A DNA stretch of 64,000 nucleotides from Apoda limacodes (lineage: Eukaryota; Arthropoda; Insecta; Lepidoptera; Limacodidae), in assembly GCA_946406115.1 (NCBI GenBank), contig OX291561.1:9044273-9108272 (forward strand), given 5' to 3'. The notes beneath the pieces are model-generated. The model ran no database searches and was not told the DNA's origin. It saw only the letters and a list, made by a program, of their open reading frames with translations. A program made the position numbers and the translations under genes. This document shows positions 1 through 50,359 of this stretch, piece after piece; position 1 is the first letter of the stretch; each line of letters starts with the position of its first letter.

Positions 1-12
1 TTGTGTCGAGTA

Positions 13-1269
13 GGGGAGCGAGGGGCTTGTTTTAACAGTTCTGAGATCTATTGATTAAATTTCTACTTAATAAAGATGGATGGATACTGTAACTCTTCGT
101 CTACCAAATCAAGTAAAAATAATACCATAACTATAGTTCATTATTTTACAATCAATTATTTTCTAGAAGAGGTGCGGTGTTACAACTTACCTCGTGCTTG
201 TAACGACAAAAAAAAACGCCAATAATACCTCATAATACCTCTTATCATTTATTCTTTGTTTATTTTTAACAAAATTGACAGCTTTCTAAAGTAAGTATTA
301 TGTAATTCTTATCAAAAATCAACTCAAATACACTTTTTTAGTAATCAACACTTTAAAATTAAGAAATTAACAGTTTTATTTAGTTAAACACTACTTATAA
401 TCATAATGGCACTTTTAAATCACAGTAAGTAATTAAGTTATTTATATCTAAGGTATGCTTCGTTATTATCTCTTGTTAAAAGCTATCTAACAAAGTATTA
501 TACTTATGTAAGAATCAACATTTGGTGGGTTTCATTATAATTAAATTCAGTCTTCATCTGAGCTACAATTAACACTAGTGTTTCTTGGTGGCGTCTTTGG
601 TAAAGGTCTAATCTTCGATGGCGAGAAAGTTTTTTGTAGACTGGACAACTCGGAGTTGGTTTGTTTGCAGTTTCGATTTGGCTTATAATTTCCGTGGTGC
701 TTATATCTACTTCAAGGATAGAATCTAATAGTTCCGGATTTTCAAAGATATATTATGTGTGACATCTGGCTCTTGTGTAGGATCTGGACGATCAGTACAC
801 TTCTTGGCCTTGTGTTGCCCGCTCTGACTTTCTTTTATACACCTTCATTCTAAAACAAAGGAAAAAAGTAGGTATCTACATCATAACTTGGGGCATGTTG
901 TAACACGTTACAACAAGCCCGGGGATTTTGTTACAACTAACCCTATGGTATGATGTTTAACATTTATCAAGATAACTATTTAAACAATTTAGCAATCATA
1001 AAAACTGTTAAACATTATCAGAGATAGATAAATTTGAATGGAAATAAGATATAGAATTTTGAAATTAGTGGATATTAAAAACGCAAACCGAAATTTTACG
1101 ACAGTACAATTTTTATATTACCTGGCAGAAATGAAGCTGGACACTGGCTATGGCAACATGAAGCGGCGCGGTCAATTCGAGTCAAAGAAATTCGTTAATA
1201 GCGTTTAATATCCTAGTGAAAAGAGCGTGTTACTAACTTACTCCTGTTACAACAAGCCCCTCTCTCTCC
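13..1269 (-). mobile_element. Decayed DNA transposon, probably pogo/jerky-like, with 26-bp TIRs
   Basis: Terminal inverted repeats at 13-38 and 1244-1269 match at 23 of 26 positions (core gaggggcttgtt) and are flanked by TA on both sides (11-12, 1270-1271), as expected for the Tc1/mariner/pogo group. Subterminal gttacaac motifs recur around 178, 900-940 and 1247. On the - strand a reading frame ends at about 548 with SPSKIRPLPKTPPR and a final acidic SSDED; the IRPLPK..PR motif resembles the C-terminal tail of pogo/CENP-B-like transposases. The rest of the frame is broken or lost. Family assignment is inference. Confidence 0.7.
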
Positions 1270-3454
1270 TACCTACATTTTGCGTCCCTATTCCATTGAC
1301 TGACAAATTTTTTCTTGGCTTTAATCCAGTATTACCTTTACCTAAACTTTGTTAACCGAACTTTATAATAATAAATATTCCTGTACTCACAGCGCCATCT
1401 GATTCCAAAGTATGAAATGCTTGTACTATAGGTTCGTTACATGTAGACAATTATAGGTATATTTTGTACTATACTATATGGGTACCAAACATAATGGATA
1501 CAAATACTTAAATACTTCTTTGAAATATATATACATAATAATAAATAAAAATAAAATTCTTTATTGCACTAATTTTGTACAAAGGCGAACTTAATGCCTT
1601 CAGGCATTTTCTACCAGTAAACTATTGGTACTTATAAAAATAAATAAACATACATTTATACTCAATTCCTATGTTATTAAAGCACAAACCTTCGCATTTT
1701 AGTGTTTCCTAAAAAACTACTTAAAAAATTACTAAAACGTACTTCTATCGAATCACATCGGTGTCCGTCCTTGTCACCGATAATTTTCTTCTAAATGTTG
1801 TGTTTGACGTAGGAAATTAATTTTTGTCATAAAAATGTGAATACAAAAAGTATTTCAATTTATCCATTAGTCGACACTGAGCGATTGCAGAATATGCAAC
1901 TCAAAAGCATTCGACAAAGATAACGAATAAACGGCGATATCGCTGGTAAGTGTTAGTGACATAGGTTCGTCTCACTCTTCAGAAGAGAAGTGTTTTCTTA
2001 GAACACGGATTAACCAAGATCGAAAACAAACTTTGTTGTAATATGTACGGAACACTTTACGTTTGATTTGCACGCGGCCGTGTTTTTTTTTTTGCCTAGA
2101 ATTGGGTTAAGCTCTTTCTCAATTTACATTAAATTTTAGAAAACTACTAATTATATTAAATTCCAAAGCTTATTACCTTTTAAAACCGTTAAATATTTTT
2201 ATGTTACCTCTAAGAATGGAACTCATTAAAACACTGCTACTTATCACTAAATCCCCAAAAAATAATTAAAATTCTTTTATTCCGCCATTTTGCCACTAGC
2301 GAAAATATGGCGGTATGGCACGCGGAAGTTAACAGGTTTCATAGATTAAATTTATGTGCAGACTTGACACATTTATTTGAATATGAAATTTATTGATGAT
2401 ATAACAATCTATTTGAATAAACATTTGATAGTTTTTATTCATTCAAGAATTTTATATATTAAGATTAAATAGTTTTGTACTAGATATCTAATAGTTGTGA
2501 TATTTTTATATTTTAAAATAAAATTTAATCAATATTTATTTTAGTTTGGAACTTATAATTTTTTTTTTTTTTATGTTTTATATTTTTTTATATAATATGT
2601 ATACTATATTTTCTGCTCTCTAACTCATAACTGTTCGAACGAATTGTTTTGTAATGATTAATATTATAAAATAAATAAATTACTATTTGTACTTATGTGT
2701 GCCATCGATGGACTACCAATAATAATAATAAATAAATAAAAAAATTTGGACATAAAATACTGCGTAGTCTGACTCCTAATAAAGCAAAGCATGTGTTATG
2801 GATACCAAACAACGGATGTAAGTACATATATATTCTGTTTTTTCGGAAATACATACATAACTACACCCAGACTCAAGACAAACACAAATGTTTGTCGAGT
2901 GCGGGAATCGATCTGACATTCTCTGTACAGCAGCCGGCCACACTACCAACTAGGCTGCGAGGATAATAATGCTTAAGTAAGCCATTAATGATAAAACCCT
3001 CTAAAGCGATTGTAGTGGACTTTTCAAACATCAAAGGTAGCAGTCGTAACAACCGTAGAGATGTAGAGTAAAAATTTCTTTTGAGTGGCATATGTTCTTA
3101 AGCTATCAAAACTGGCTCAATAAGATTTTTTGGACATGCATGGATTTATCCTTTTTCAGAATTTTCGCAGCGTTTTGTAGGGAGTGTATGTACATCGATG
3201 GGCTATACCGATATCCGCAGACAAAACCGCGCGACATAGTTAGTAGTTGATAGTAAACATTCTGTATTTATATACGGACGGACTGACAACGATTTCTTTC
3301 AATAGCTAATTATCGTACAGTTTTATACGAAATCGTAGAATATTGATAACTGTTCGAAAGACACAGCTAATGGTTTGATAATTTGTCCTTTAATTTTAAA
3401 CTGAATTTTCAGAAATTAGCACAGTCGTAAAATGTTTTTTTTTTTGCCCCCCAG
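1270..3454. other. Intronic sequence upstream of syndapin exon A
   Basis: Very AT-rich with poly(T) and AATAA-type runs. Holds a short dispersed repeat (about 1545-1640, aaaggcgaacttaatgcc) seen again near 56735-56815, and a tRNA-related SINE (2835-2966). No coding signal seen. Confidence 0.6.
2835..2966 (-). repeat. tRNA-derived SINE-like copy
   Basis: On the - strand it reads like a tRNA promoter region: cctagttggtagtgtggcc (A-box-like) and agatcgattcccgc (B-box-like), followed by gagtctgggtgtagttatg and a poly-A-like tail. It does not fold as an intact tRNA, so it is called a SINE head. Confidence 0.6.
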
Positions 3455-42437
<38,983 letters not shown>

Positions 42438-43127
42438 TGTAACTACAAACTACAACAGCTGGTACCAGCAAAATCGGACTTTTTCATCATTATCCTCCCC
42501 TCTGTTCTTTAAAATTAATCCGCTTTAGTTACCAATGACGCTAATAGGAGGAGTTTTTTAGTTATTCCAGTTTATGTTAGAGCGAGAAAATAAATCTTGA
42601 TACAAATTTAGGTTCCCTAAAGTTTATTCCTTAATTTTAAATGCATATAAAAAGCGCTTAGAACAATTTTCGATTGATACGTAAGTTTTGGTGCGGTTTT
42701 TTTTTTTAAAAAAGTGGTTTTGTACACCTATTTGTATTTATGAAATAGAAAGTATTTAAAAAAAAAATGTATTTGAGAAAAGTATTATTTTATAAACTCA
42801 ACACAATTTAACTAAAAATTATTTTAAATTAACAAATTTAAAAATCCGTGTAAATAGACGGAGGCGACACTGTTTTACAGTTATATATGTATGTGACTGA
42901 GAAATTTTTCGAAAAATTGTACGTACCTTATATGTTTTTAATGAATATTGTACCTATCTAACAAAAAATCCATGATTCAATGCAAGGATTTTTTTGATAA
43001 CGTTTCACGATAGCTATATTTCACATCGATTTTCGATTATGATATAACAATTACTGAATGGTAATAAGCAAGCTGTAGGTATAAAAGGTGTCTAGGAGAC
43101 AATGCGCATTCGTTATCAGATATCAGG

Positions 43128-43500
43128 GTCGTTCTATCTAACTACTAATTACCAGAATTGTTAACGGTTCCCGTTTCATTAGCTTTTGGCGTTTTGTTAC
43201 GATATATTACTACCAAAAACCCACCTCCCTTTTAGGTATTTTGTGCTACTTTTTGATACCTGTGTAAGTAAATCTTTTTATAAAATAATTATAACCTTGT
43301 TTTTTTCAAAAAAAGAAATGTTATTTTCGCATTATAAACTCTATGTCTTTGTTATAAACTACAAAATACTCAAAATAGACTGAACTGTCAAAAAATTACC
43401 AAAATGCGTTTCGTTTTAACAATTATATCGCCGCTGAAATTATCAACTACGCTTAAACGGAACGAGTATTTTGTGCTAAAATGAGGTTTTGCTATTAAAA
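43128..43500 (+). repeat. Repeat shared with Sbf intron 6
   Basis: gttctatctaactactaatt, tttttcaaaaaaagaaatgt.., aatactcaaaatagactgaa, and cgcttaaacggaacgagtat have close partners at 58905-59190 and 59600-59660. Non-coding. Confidence 0.7.
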
Positions 43501-44247
43501 ATAAGCCAATTTTCACCAATTAAAATAAATCAAAAAATTCAAAGAACGTTTTACTATCTGTTTTCGAGGGTTTAAAAGGGCTTTAAAGGCGCTAAACTTC
43601 AAGTTAGGGTCTTACTTATATTAGTAAGGTTTATGGGAATCAGGTTTGAATTTGAACACTTAATGCAAAAAGGCCTACGTTCAGCAGTGGATGTATTCCA
43701 GCTGAAACAACAAATGCCTTAACGCATACTATAGCTTGCTTATTATTTAAGCAACGAACCAACCAAGTATACCATTTTTCTATCGTATATTTAATCCGTT
43801 ATGCTCTATGGACCTAAATATATCTATGTTACTTTATAAAAGTTGTATGATCATTTAGGAGATTGTGTAGAAATAAAAATTATTGTATTAATTTCTGTGT
43901 ATTACGAAGTGGTATTAGATATTTTTGGATGTTTATTAAGTAACTTATAAGACCAAAAATTACGATACATTTAGAAGCAACTGATGCACTTTAAATGTAT
44001 GTAAAAGGAAATGCATTAGCAATGTAAAAACGTATTGCAAAACCTAGTTAAGCCAAATAATGTAAGCCAATATGATAATGTGGCAATGATTTATATTTTG
44101 TGATATAAATGTCGATGTATATTGCACCGTAGAAGTGGTTAGAGCTATGTGGCTCTTATACGTGGCGTTTTTTGGTTATGGTTTTTTTTTTATTATTTGA
44201 TTTTGGATTTTTTTTATTTTGTAAGTATGTAAAACATACTCTAATAG

Positions 44248-44480
44248 CATCTAGGGGTGCGTTCCAAATCGCAACGAGGAAGTTAGAAAATTGGTTTTGG
44301 GACGCCCGGGGTAGAGTAATTTTTTCACTGTCAAGTTGAATTCTTTACACTGCCGTAGAAAAGGTTGAAATTTCCTCCTGTCAGTGTAATAATTAACTGT
44401 CAAACTTCCGTTCCGAATCGGGTTGACTTTTCAACTTTACCGGGCGATAATTACTCGGCGGGATTTGGAACATAGTGGAC
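44248..44480. mobile_element. MITE-like element with inverted ends
   Basis: Left gtgcgttccaaatcgcaa and right gcgggatttggaacatagtg are imperfect inverted repeats about 230 bp apart, with no coding capacity between them. Confidence 0.5.
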
Positions 44481-45230
44481 TAAATATTTATAATTAAAAA
44501 AAAACGGATTACGCAGACTTTAGTTCTATGTCTATTGTTCATTGCGTTTTATGAGCTTAGAGGTTACCGAAAATTAAACATGGACTCAGGGACAACAGCT
44601 CTGACTAAAGCTAAATGTAAATGTTGAATTATAAAACCCAACACTAAAAAATACTTATATTGCAAATTGCATTTGGGGTTAGCATTGTTACATATCGCGC
44701 AAAACTTGAATGCGTCTCGAGTGAAGTTAGGTACATAATTTCACACTGGTGTTGTTAAGGACAGTTAACTACTCTATACTGATTTGATATTAAACAAAAA
44801 CGGTCGACTACAAGTTTTATTATATACCATTATTTACGAAGAAATATTTAAATTACCCTAATATAATTGGCTCGATATAAAATAAACCTAGTAATGGAAA
44901 TGTACAGCATTTTTTTTATCATAAATATTTGGCTGAAATTTCTGACATGTTATACTTTAAGTTGTAATTATTTTTAGAATTAACAATCATTCGCGACTAA
45001 CTTCAGAGACGTATTTAAAATTGGCGGCTACTGTAACCGTTAACTTTTTAGATGGATTTTTTTTAAATGATGCAAGTAAATTTGTTTGATGTCAATTTGA
45101 CACCGAAATCGAACTCTAGAGGAATCCATGCTGGGACATGTTCTCTCGAACGGGTATTAACTTATATTATCAAAGTGTGCAATTTTATATCTGTTTTTGA
45201 AAAGCTCTTCTAGGGTTGAAAAAGAGTTAA

Positions 45231-45575
45231 GGTTAATATGAGTCAGATTTTAACTATGCAAACTACTTTGCACTAAATGTCACTTTAAATATTTCATCAT
45301 TCAAAATGCGTTATTATCATTTACTACAGTCGCAGAATCATAAACATTTTTTTTTTGTGAAATTAGTTTTTCTTGAATTCATATTTTTATGTGATTCAAT
45401 GAAAATTTTGGTTAACAGTTGAAAGTTGGTTCACTTGCATTTTTAAGAGAATTGTGATTTTTGCGACTATGGTGAATAGCGACATGATAAACGCATTTTG
45501 AATTGCAAAATGTTTATAGACAAAAATATTAGTTTAACGCTGTTTGTATGGAAAAAATTTTTATTAGGATTCACC
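45231..45575. mobile_element. TTAA-flanked MITE, GGTGAAT family, copy 2
   Basis: Flanked by TTAA at 45227-45230 and 45576-45579; left end ggttaatatga, right end ggattcacc. Interior gcgactatggtgaatagcga matches the other copies. Confidence 0.78.
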
Positions 45576-46266
45576 TTAAGCCTTAAAGTCTTCAATTTCA
45601 TTTCTTTTTTTTTTCAAAAGGTGTTTTAGGGTTTAAAAGAGTTAAATATTACGTATTTCGGGCAAGAAACGCTACGTATTAGATACGATATCATAGCTCG
45701 ATTTGTACATACATGATTACATATTCCTGTCGTACACATATTTATTTCATATTGTATATAATGTAAAATGACGGAAGTGCTAGTATAAACGGGGGCGCTC
45801 GGTTGCTTTATACAGGGCCTAACATTTTTAATAGTATATTCATTATCTATATACAATTTTATATATTTTACTAGTCTACGTTAAAAAGTACATTATAAAA
45901 AAATAAAAAGGATTTTTTTATTTAGATATTTAAAAAAAATTCGTTGTATTCAACTAAGTGACGCTCCCTCGTTTTAGGTTTAATAACAATAATTAATATA
46001 TTATATGAAAATGTTTTACCTATTCTTTTCATTTTACCTCGTTTTAATTGTTGTACGTATTGTAGAGCGTTGTGCGGAGCCGACGCCGGCAGTTCATCAG
46101 TTGACTTGTGTTTGTATGTCGCGTGGAGTTCACACATAGTCTTAGTCCTGATTGTTTTTAATTGTTATGGTTTTAGATACCTCTTGTGAAAATTATTTGT
46201 AATATATTATTATCAGAGTCGGGTGGTTTTGGACCACGTATGTTAATATATTATTAATATCGGTCA

Positions 46267-46272
46267 AATAAA
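46267..46272 (+). terminator. Candidate distal poly(A) signal of syndapin
   Basis: AATAAA followed by a T/GT-rich tract (ttttttgttttattcag). It is the last good signal before the reverse-transcriptase remnant and the opposing gene. The proximal AATAAA at 42589 is an equally possible end. Confidence 0.35.
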
Positions 46273-46589
46273 AATTGTTACATATGATATTTTTTTGTTT
46301 TATTCAGTACTATCTCTGGACCAAATAGGAAATGCAATTTCAATTGATTTAGATTTAACTTGTTCGATAATCGGACGAGATCTGGCAACATTACGAGCAC
46401 ATTTAATGTCTACAAGCTGCTTGTAAATTTCTATTCAAATGAATAATTAATTAGTTTGATATTTTTTAAGATAACCGATTATATTATTTCTACTGTCCAG
46501 AAGTAACACTAAAATTCTATGTTTATTTATAATGTTTTAATATTGTTGTTATAATATTTTTTGGCCGGAAAATGTGAGAATTACATTCC

Positions 46590-46815
46590 AAGAAGAGTTA
46601 ATGCGGGTGTTCAGGTGAATGGGGCGCTGCGTACCTTTATAAGCAAGCAGAAAGGCATGTTTAGTTGTTTATAATGGTGTTCTAGTCCCAAAACTGTTGT
46701 ATAGAATTGAAGTTGGGTATGGCTAAAGAAGTTTAAAAGTAGTATTTATGCCGTGGAAATAAGAACATTGAGCAGTATGTGTGGCAAATATGACAGAATA
46801 AGATATAATGTGTTA
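46590..46815 (+). pseudogene. Reverse-transcriptase remnant of a non-LTR retrotransposon
   Basis: In one frame with a stop inside, VVYNGVLVPKLLY and then SSIYAVEIRTLSSMCGK can be read, which resemble the C-terminal part of non-LTR reverse transcriptases (YNGVLVP.LLYG.E.W and INAVEMR.LR..CG). It lies between the two converging genes and is clearly dead. Confidence 0.7.
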
Positions 46816-47473
46816 CAAAAGTGTAGGTAGGCAGGTATGCACAAAACAAATTTATAAGGCCCTAGCCCCCATACGTACATATTTCGATCAAATTGAGTCC
46901 GTTCTTAGAAAAGGCGAGGTCGAAAGTATTTTAAACCGTCGAACGTGTATAAATGCATTGATGCGCTAGATGAAGCAAAATTGTGTGTAGCAAGTGAAAG
47001 TCTTTTGCCTCTGCTTGCATATTTGGAAAACAGGTTTGTAGTATGTTATCAGATATTTAAAATTTTGCGAGGTCTCGTTAATGACTGCAAAAATCAACTG
47101 AACTATTTATTAACAGGTGATGCCCATTGAAGGACCAAGATAAGACTTGCTTCAGTCTCGTCTTGCACCTTCTATCCAAAATTAAATTATAGTAAGATGA
47201 GGTCTACGACAGCTGTCATTGGAAGCACTTCTATCAAGTTTTCAGATGGTAAAATGTATGCGTTACAATGCCATACTATATTATTGCGTGCACAAAAGAG
47301 ACGTTCCTTGGTTTGTCTGAACCATAAAGTATTATCGATTTTCCAAATAAAATCAATCGAAAAAATAGTTACTTTTATAAATTTAAATACAAGATTTACG
47401 TTTTAATATCTATATTTATATTATAAACAATCATTGGGTACGAAAATAAAATAAAATTCAATTTAAAAATCTC
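46816..47473. other. Intergenic stretch between the two genes
   Basis: Two short + ORFs (46945-47130, 47197-47406) show no recognisable domain. The segment may be further retrotransposon debris continuing from the reverse-transcriptase remnant. Confidence 0.5.
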
Positions 47474-47479
47474 TTTATT
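47474..47479 (-). terminator. Candidate poly(A) signal of Sbf
   Basis: AATAAA on the - strand (tttatt on +), followed on that strand by a T-rich run. Other signals nearer the stop are possible. Confidence 0.35.
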
Positions 47480-49249
47480 TGAAGGTACTCAGTGCATTGT
47501 TAAAGATACATCATCGTTTTATCTATGATAATAGCTGTACAGTCAATAAAAACATCTAACAGATAGCATCTACGAAACATATTCATTTTACATTTCTACA
47601 CCAACAGCAATAATATAAGCAAATAGCTAAATTTAACTAAATTACAATACCAAAAAAAAATGTATTACCTACCATGTAAAGCCACATAATTATTTCTATT
47701 CGACTTCATAGAGTAACCATTCATTTGTAGGTATCAAGCTGAATTAAGAACTACATTGAATTACAAGGCAAATTAATATTGCTCAATAAACAAACTAGCA
47801 AATATTTGTGACCACTACTCTTATAAAAGCCATCACTGAGCAAACGCATCCTGTGCACTCGGTGCGTATTTGGCACGTTTAATCTCTATTTTGCGCCAAC
47901 AGGCGACACACTATCGCAAATTAACATAAACGTGTTTTCATTTCTTAATAATGACTGCCTACACAATGGAAATCTTAAATTTAGAGATAGAGATAAACCA
48001 GACGATTTTTTTAAAAAAAAAAGACCCGATTAATACTCACAGTACACGAAAACGTACCTTTTTGGATGCCAACGTTTCGGTGAAGAATGCAACTCCTTGT
48101 GGCTAAGTCATGCTGTGACCACGAGGAGGTGTATTTATTTTCCACTATCCAAAATGAGTTAAAGCCAGAAATTTATTTCGGTTGACTCTGAATCAAATGA
48201 TATTGTTTAATAACAAAAGATATGGTAAACTCTATGGTAATGGTATAAAAGAAAAAAAGTATCCTAGTAGAATGTCCTAACCAACACTGAGTCGTCACAA
48301 TGATAATAAATTTCTATGAAATTACAAGAAATGAAAACACGAAATCATTCGAACCCTCGACGTGAAATAAGTGCAATTCGACAAAAATATTATTTTTACT
48401 ATTAATATTAATGGAAGGAATTTCTGTTCAATACATACATGGTTTTAAGAATATTTATTTTTTATAAATGAAAAAAAAAAAGATATTATATATAGATTCC
48501 AATTTCTTCATCGAGTAAGGGTTCGTTTTGGGATAAGTTTTCACGCTAGATACTTTATACGCTTTTAATATGTCGTTTGTGTAGTTTGAAACATTTCTTA
48601 CAAAATTATTATTTATTGGTAGCAACCAATGCTACAGATAAATAATTGGAACGGATGACATGTTACAAAATAAACAAAAATAATTTCTTATCCCAAAACG
48701 AACACACTCTAAATATAACTGTCTCAAGAAATAATATACCTATTGTAGATATTTTTTTTTTGTTTGATTTACAAACGCAAAAAAACAGTCTTCTTGACAT
48801 AAACTGTATCACGCCGAGTCACAAAACTGATATGTCAACACAAAAATAACTTATTTACAAATAATACAAACATCTAAGGGTAGGTCACCGTACACACGGA
48901 CCAGTCATTAAATTTAACGAGATTCCCAAAATATAGAATATAAGTAATATCTTTTTTCATAAATTCGGGGCTAGGCAAAACTAACGATATACCAACTAAT
49001 CATTTATATAAAACAAGTTTAATAATTAAAAGGCACTAAAAGAAATGTTCTTTATAAAACGTCCAGATAGAAAAAAAAAATAAAGCTCATATTTATTAAA
49101 AAATATTTTTATACAACATTGTCGAGTGATACTACGGACGTTTAAACATCGCTCATTTACGAAAACGCTAATTTCAACATGTTAGTCAATATTATAAAAA
49201 AAACCTTAAATACAAATAATGGAACAAAAGTCTTTACACAACAATTTAA

Positions 49250-49564
49250 GGTGAATATGACAATTGTTTTTTTTTTCATACAAATTGCGATATAAATATC
49301 TTTAACAAAAAAAAAGGGCATGTTCATACATTAAATGCCAGTGATTTTTTGAATATTCGCCGTTTTTTTTAAAATGAAATGTGTGAAATCGGAAAAAACT
49401 TTCGTTTGATAATTCAGCGGCAGTTTATGAATGTATATACTTTTTTCGACTACGGTAAATAGCGACATAAATATAATAACGTATTTTGAATACCGAAAAT
49501 GTTTATTGTTACAGATATGTAATATAACGCAGTTTGTATAGGAAAAATCTGATTCGAATTCACC
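49250..49564. mobile_element. TTAA-flanked MITE, GGTGAAT family, copy 3
   Basis: Flanked by TTAA at 49246-49249 and 49565-49568; ends ggtgaatatgac and gattcgaattcacc. Interior cgactacggtaaatagcgac matches copies 1 and 2. Confidence 0.82.
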
Positions 49565-50266
49565 TTAAGATAATAAATATTTACAAATACTAACGTAACA
49601 ATATTACTAAATCTAACATTTGTCGACAGATATAATAAATACTTGAAGTTAAATATATATTCTATGCACTATGTTATATTAATTATCTATTGGCAACAAT
49701 GCCTTGTCGAGATCCAAATAATATAAGACACAAGCAAAATGCTTTTTATCATAACGTTCAAGAACGGTATCTTTGAGAAAATTCAGAAATAAGTGAAAAT
49801 ACTGGCCGCCCATATATCATATAAAATAATCATTTGTATTTATATTAGTCGAGTTGTCATCTAAATGTAAAAAACATTATATTTTGGATGTGTGAAATTC
49901 AAAATGTTGATGTGTCAATTTTGATTTTAAAACGAAACCTATATAACCAGGATTTTTTTGAAAGAAAAAATGGCAGTAACAACTTTGCAATCAAATTATG
50001 CAATAACGTCAAATACTTTATGGTAAAACTTTGCGACACATATATTCGATATTATCTGAATCATATTTATATACGTACTGTATAATTTGATCATAAACTA
50101 AAGAAAACCATCGTGTTTTTCTTTAATATAACTGTCAGAAAGTTACAGAATTCTTAGTTACCCTACTAAATGTCACCGTCACAAAGCTATACACAGCCGA
50201 GTTGTATAATAGTAGACACACTGTATAGTGAAAATTTGCCATGTTTAGACATATAGTCGTTAACTT

Positions 50267-50359
50267 TTACTGTAAGCAGGCTTGAAGTTTCTCGATCCAC
50301 TCTTGAGCGGCGTTAGCGTCGCTCGCACAGAAGTTGTATGTCCGTCTGCTCGTTCGTAA
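50267..50359 (-). CDS. Sbf: Sbf last coding exon 18 (end of PH domain, stop)
   Basis: Acceptor aatgtacag; phase 0. Encodes [20 protein letters not shown] and [10 protein letters not shown], then TAA at 50267-50269. The terminal Trp helix of the PH domain (QEWIEKLQ) is present. An alternative AG 15 nt downstream on the - strand would skip five residues. Confidence 0.97.
   Translation of the reverse strand, partial: LRTSRRTYNFCASDANAAQEWIEKLQACLQ

Larger units (their letters stand above)
42438..46272 (+). other. Syndapin 3' UTR and downstream region (extent uncertain)
   Basis: AT-rich sequence with no coding potential that I recognise. AATAAA occurs at 42589-42594, 43872-43877 and 46267-46272; the last is followed by a T/GT-rich stretch. 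I cannot tell which is used. Two repeats lie inside: one of about 370 bp also found in an Sbf intron (43128-43500), and a TTAA-flanked MITE (45231-45575). Confidence 0.45.
47474..50266 (-). other. Probable Sbf 3' UTR
   Basis: AT-rich non-coding stretch after the Sbf stop. Several AATAAA signals occur on the - strand (for example 49091-49096 and 47474-47479); I favour the last because it is followed by T-rich sequence and precedes the reverse-transcriptase remnant region. A TTAA-flanked MITE (49250-49564) lies inside, so a long UTR would include it. Confidence 0.4.

Noticed and set aside
46945..47406. Two ORFs of 61 and 69 codons between the genes
   Set aside because: No domain, AT-rich codon use and position beside transposon debris.
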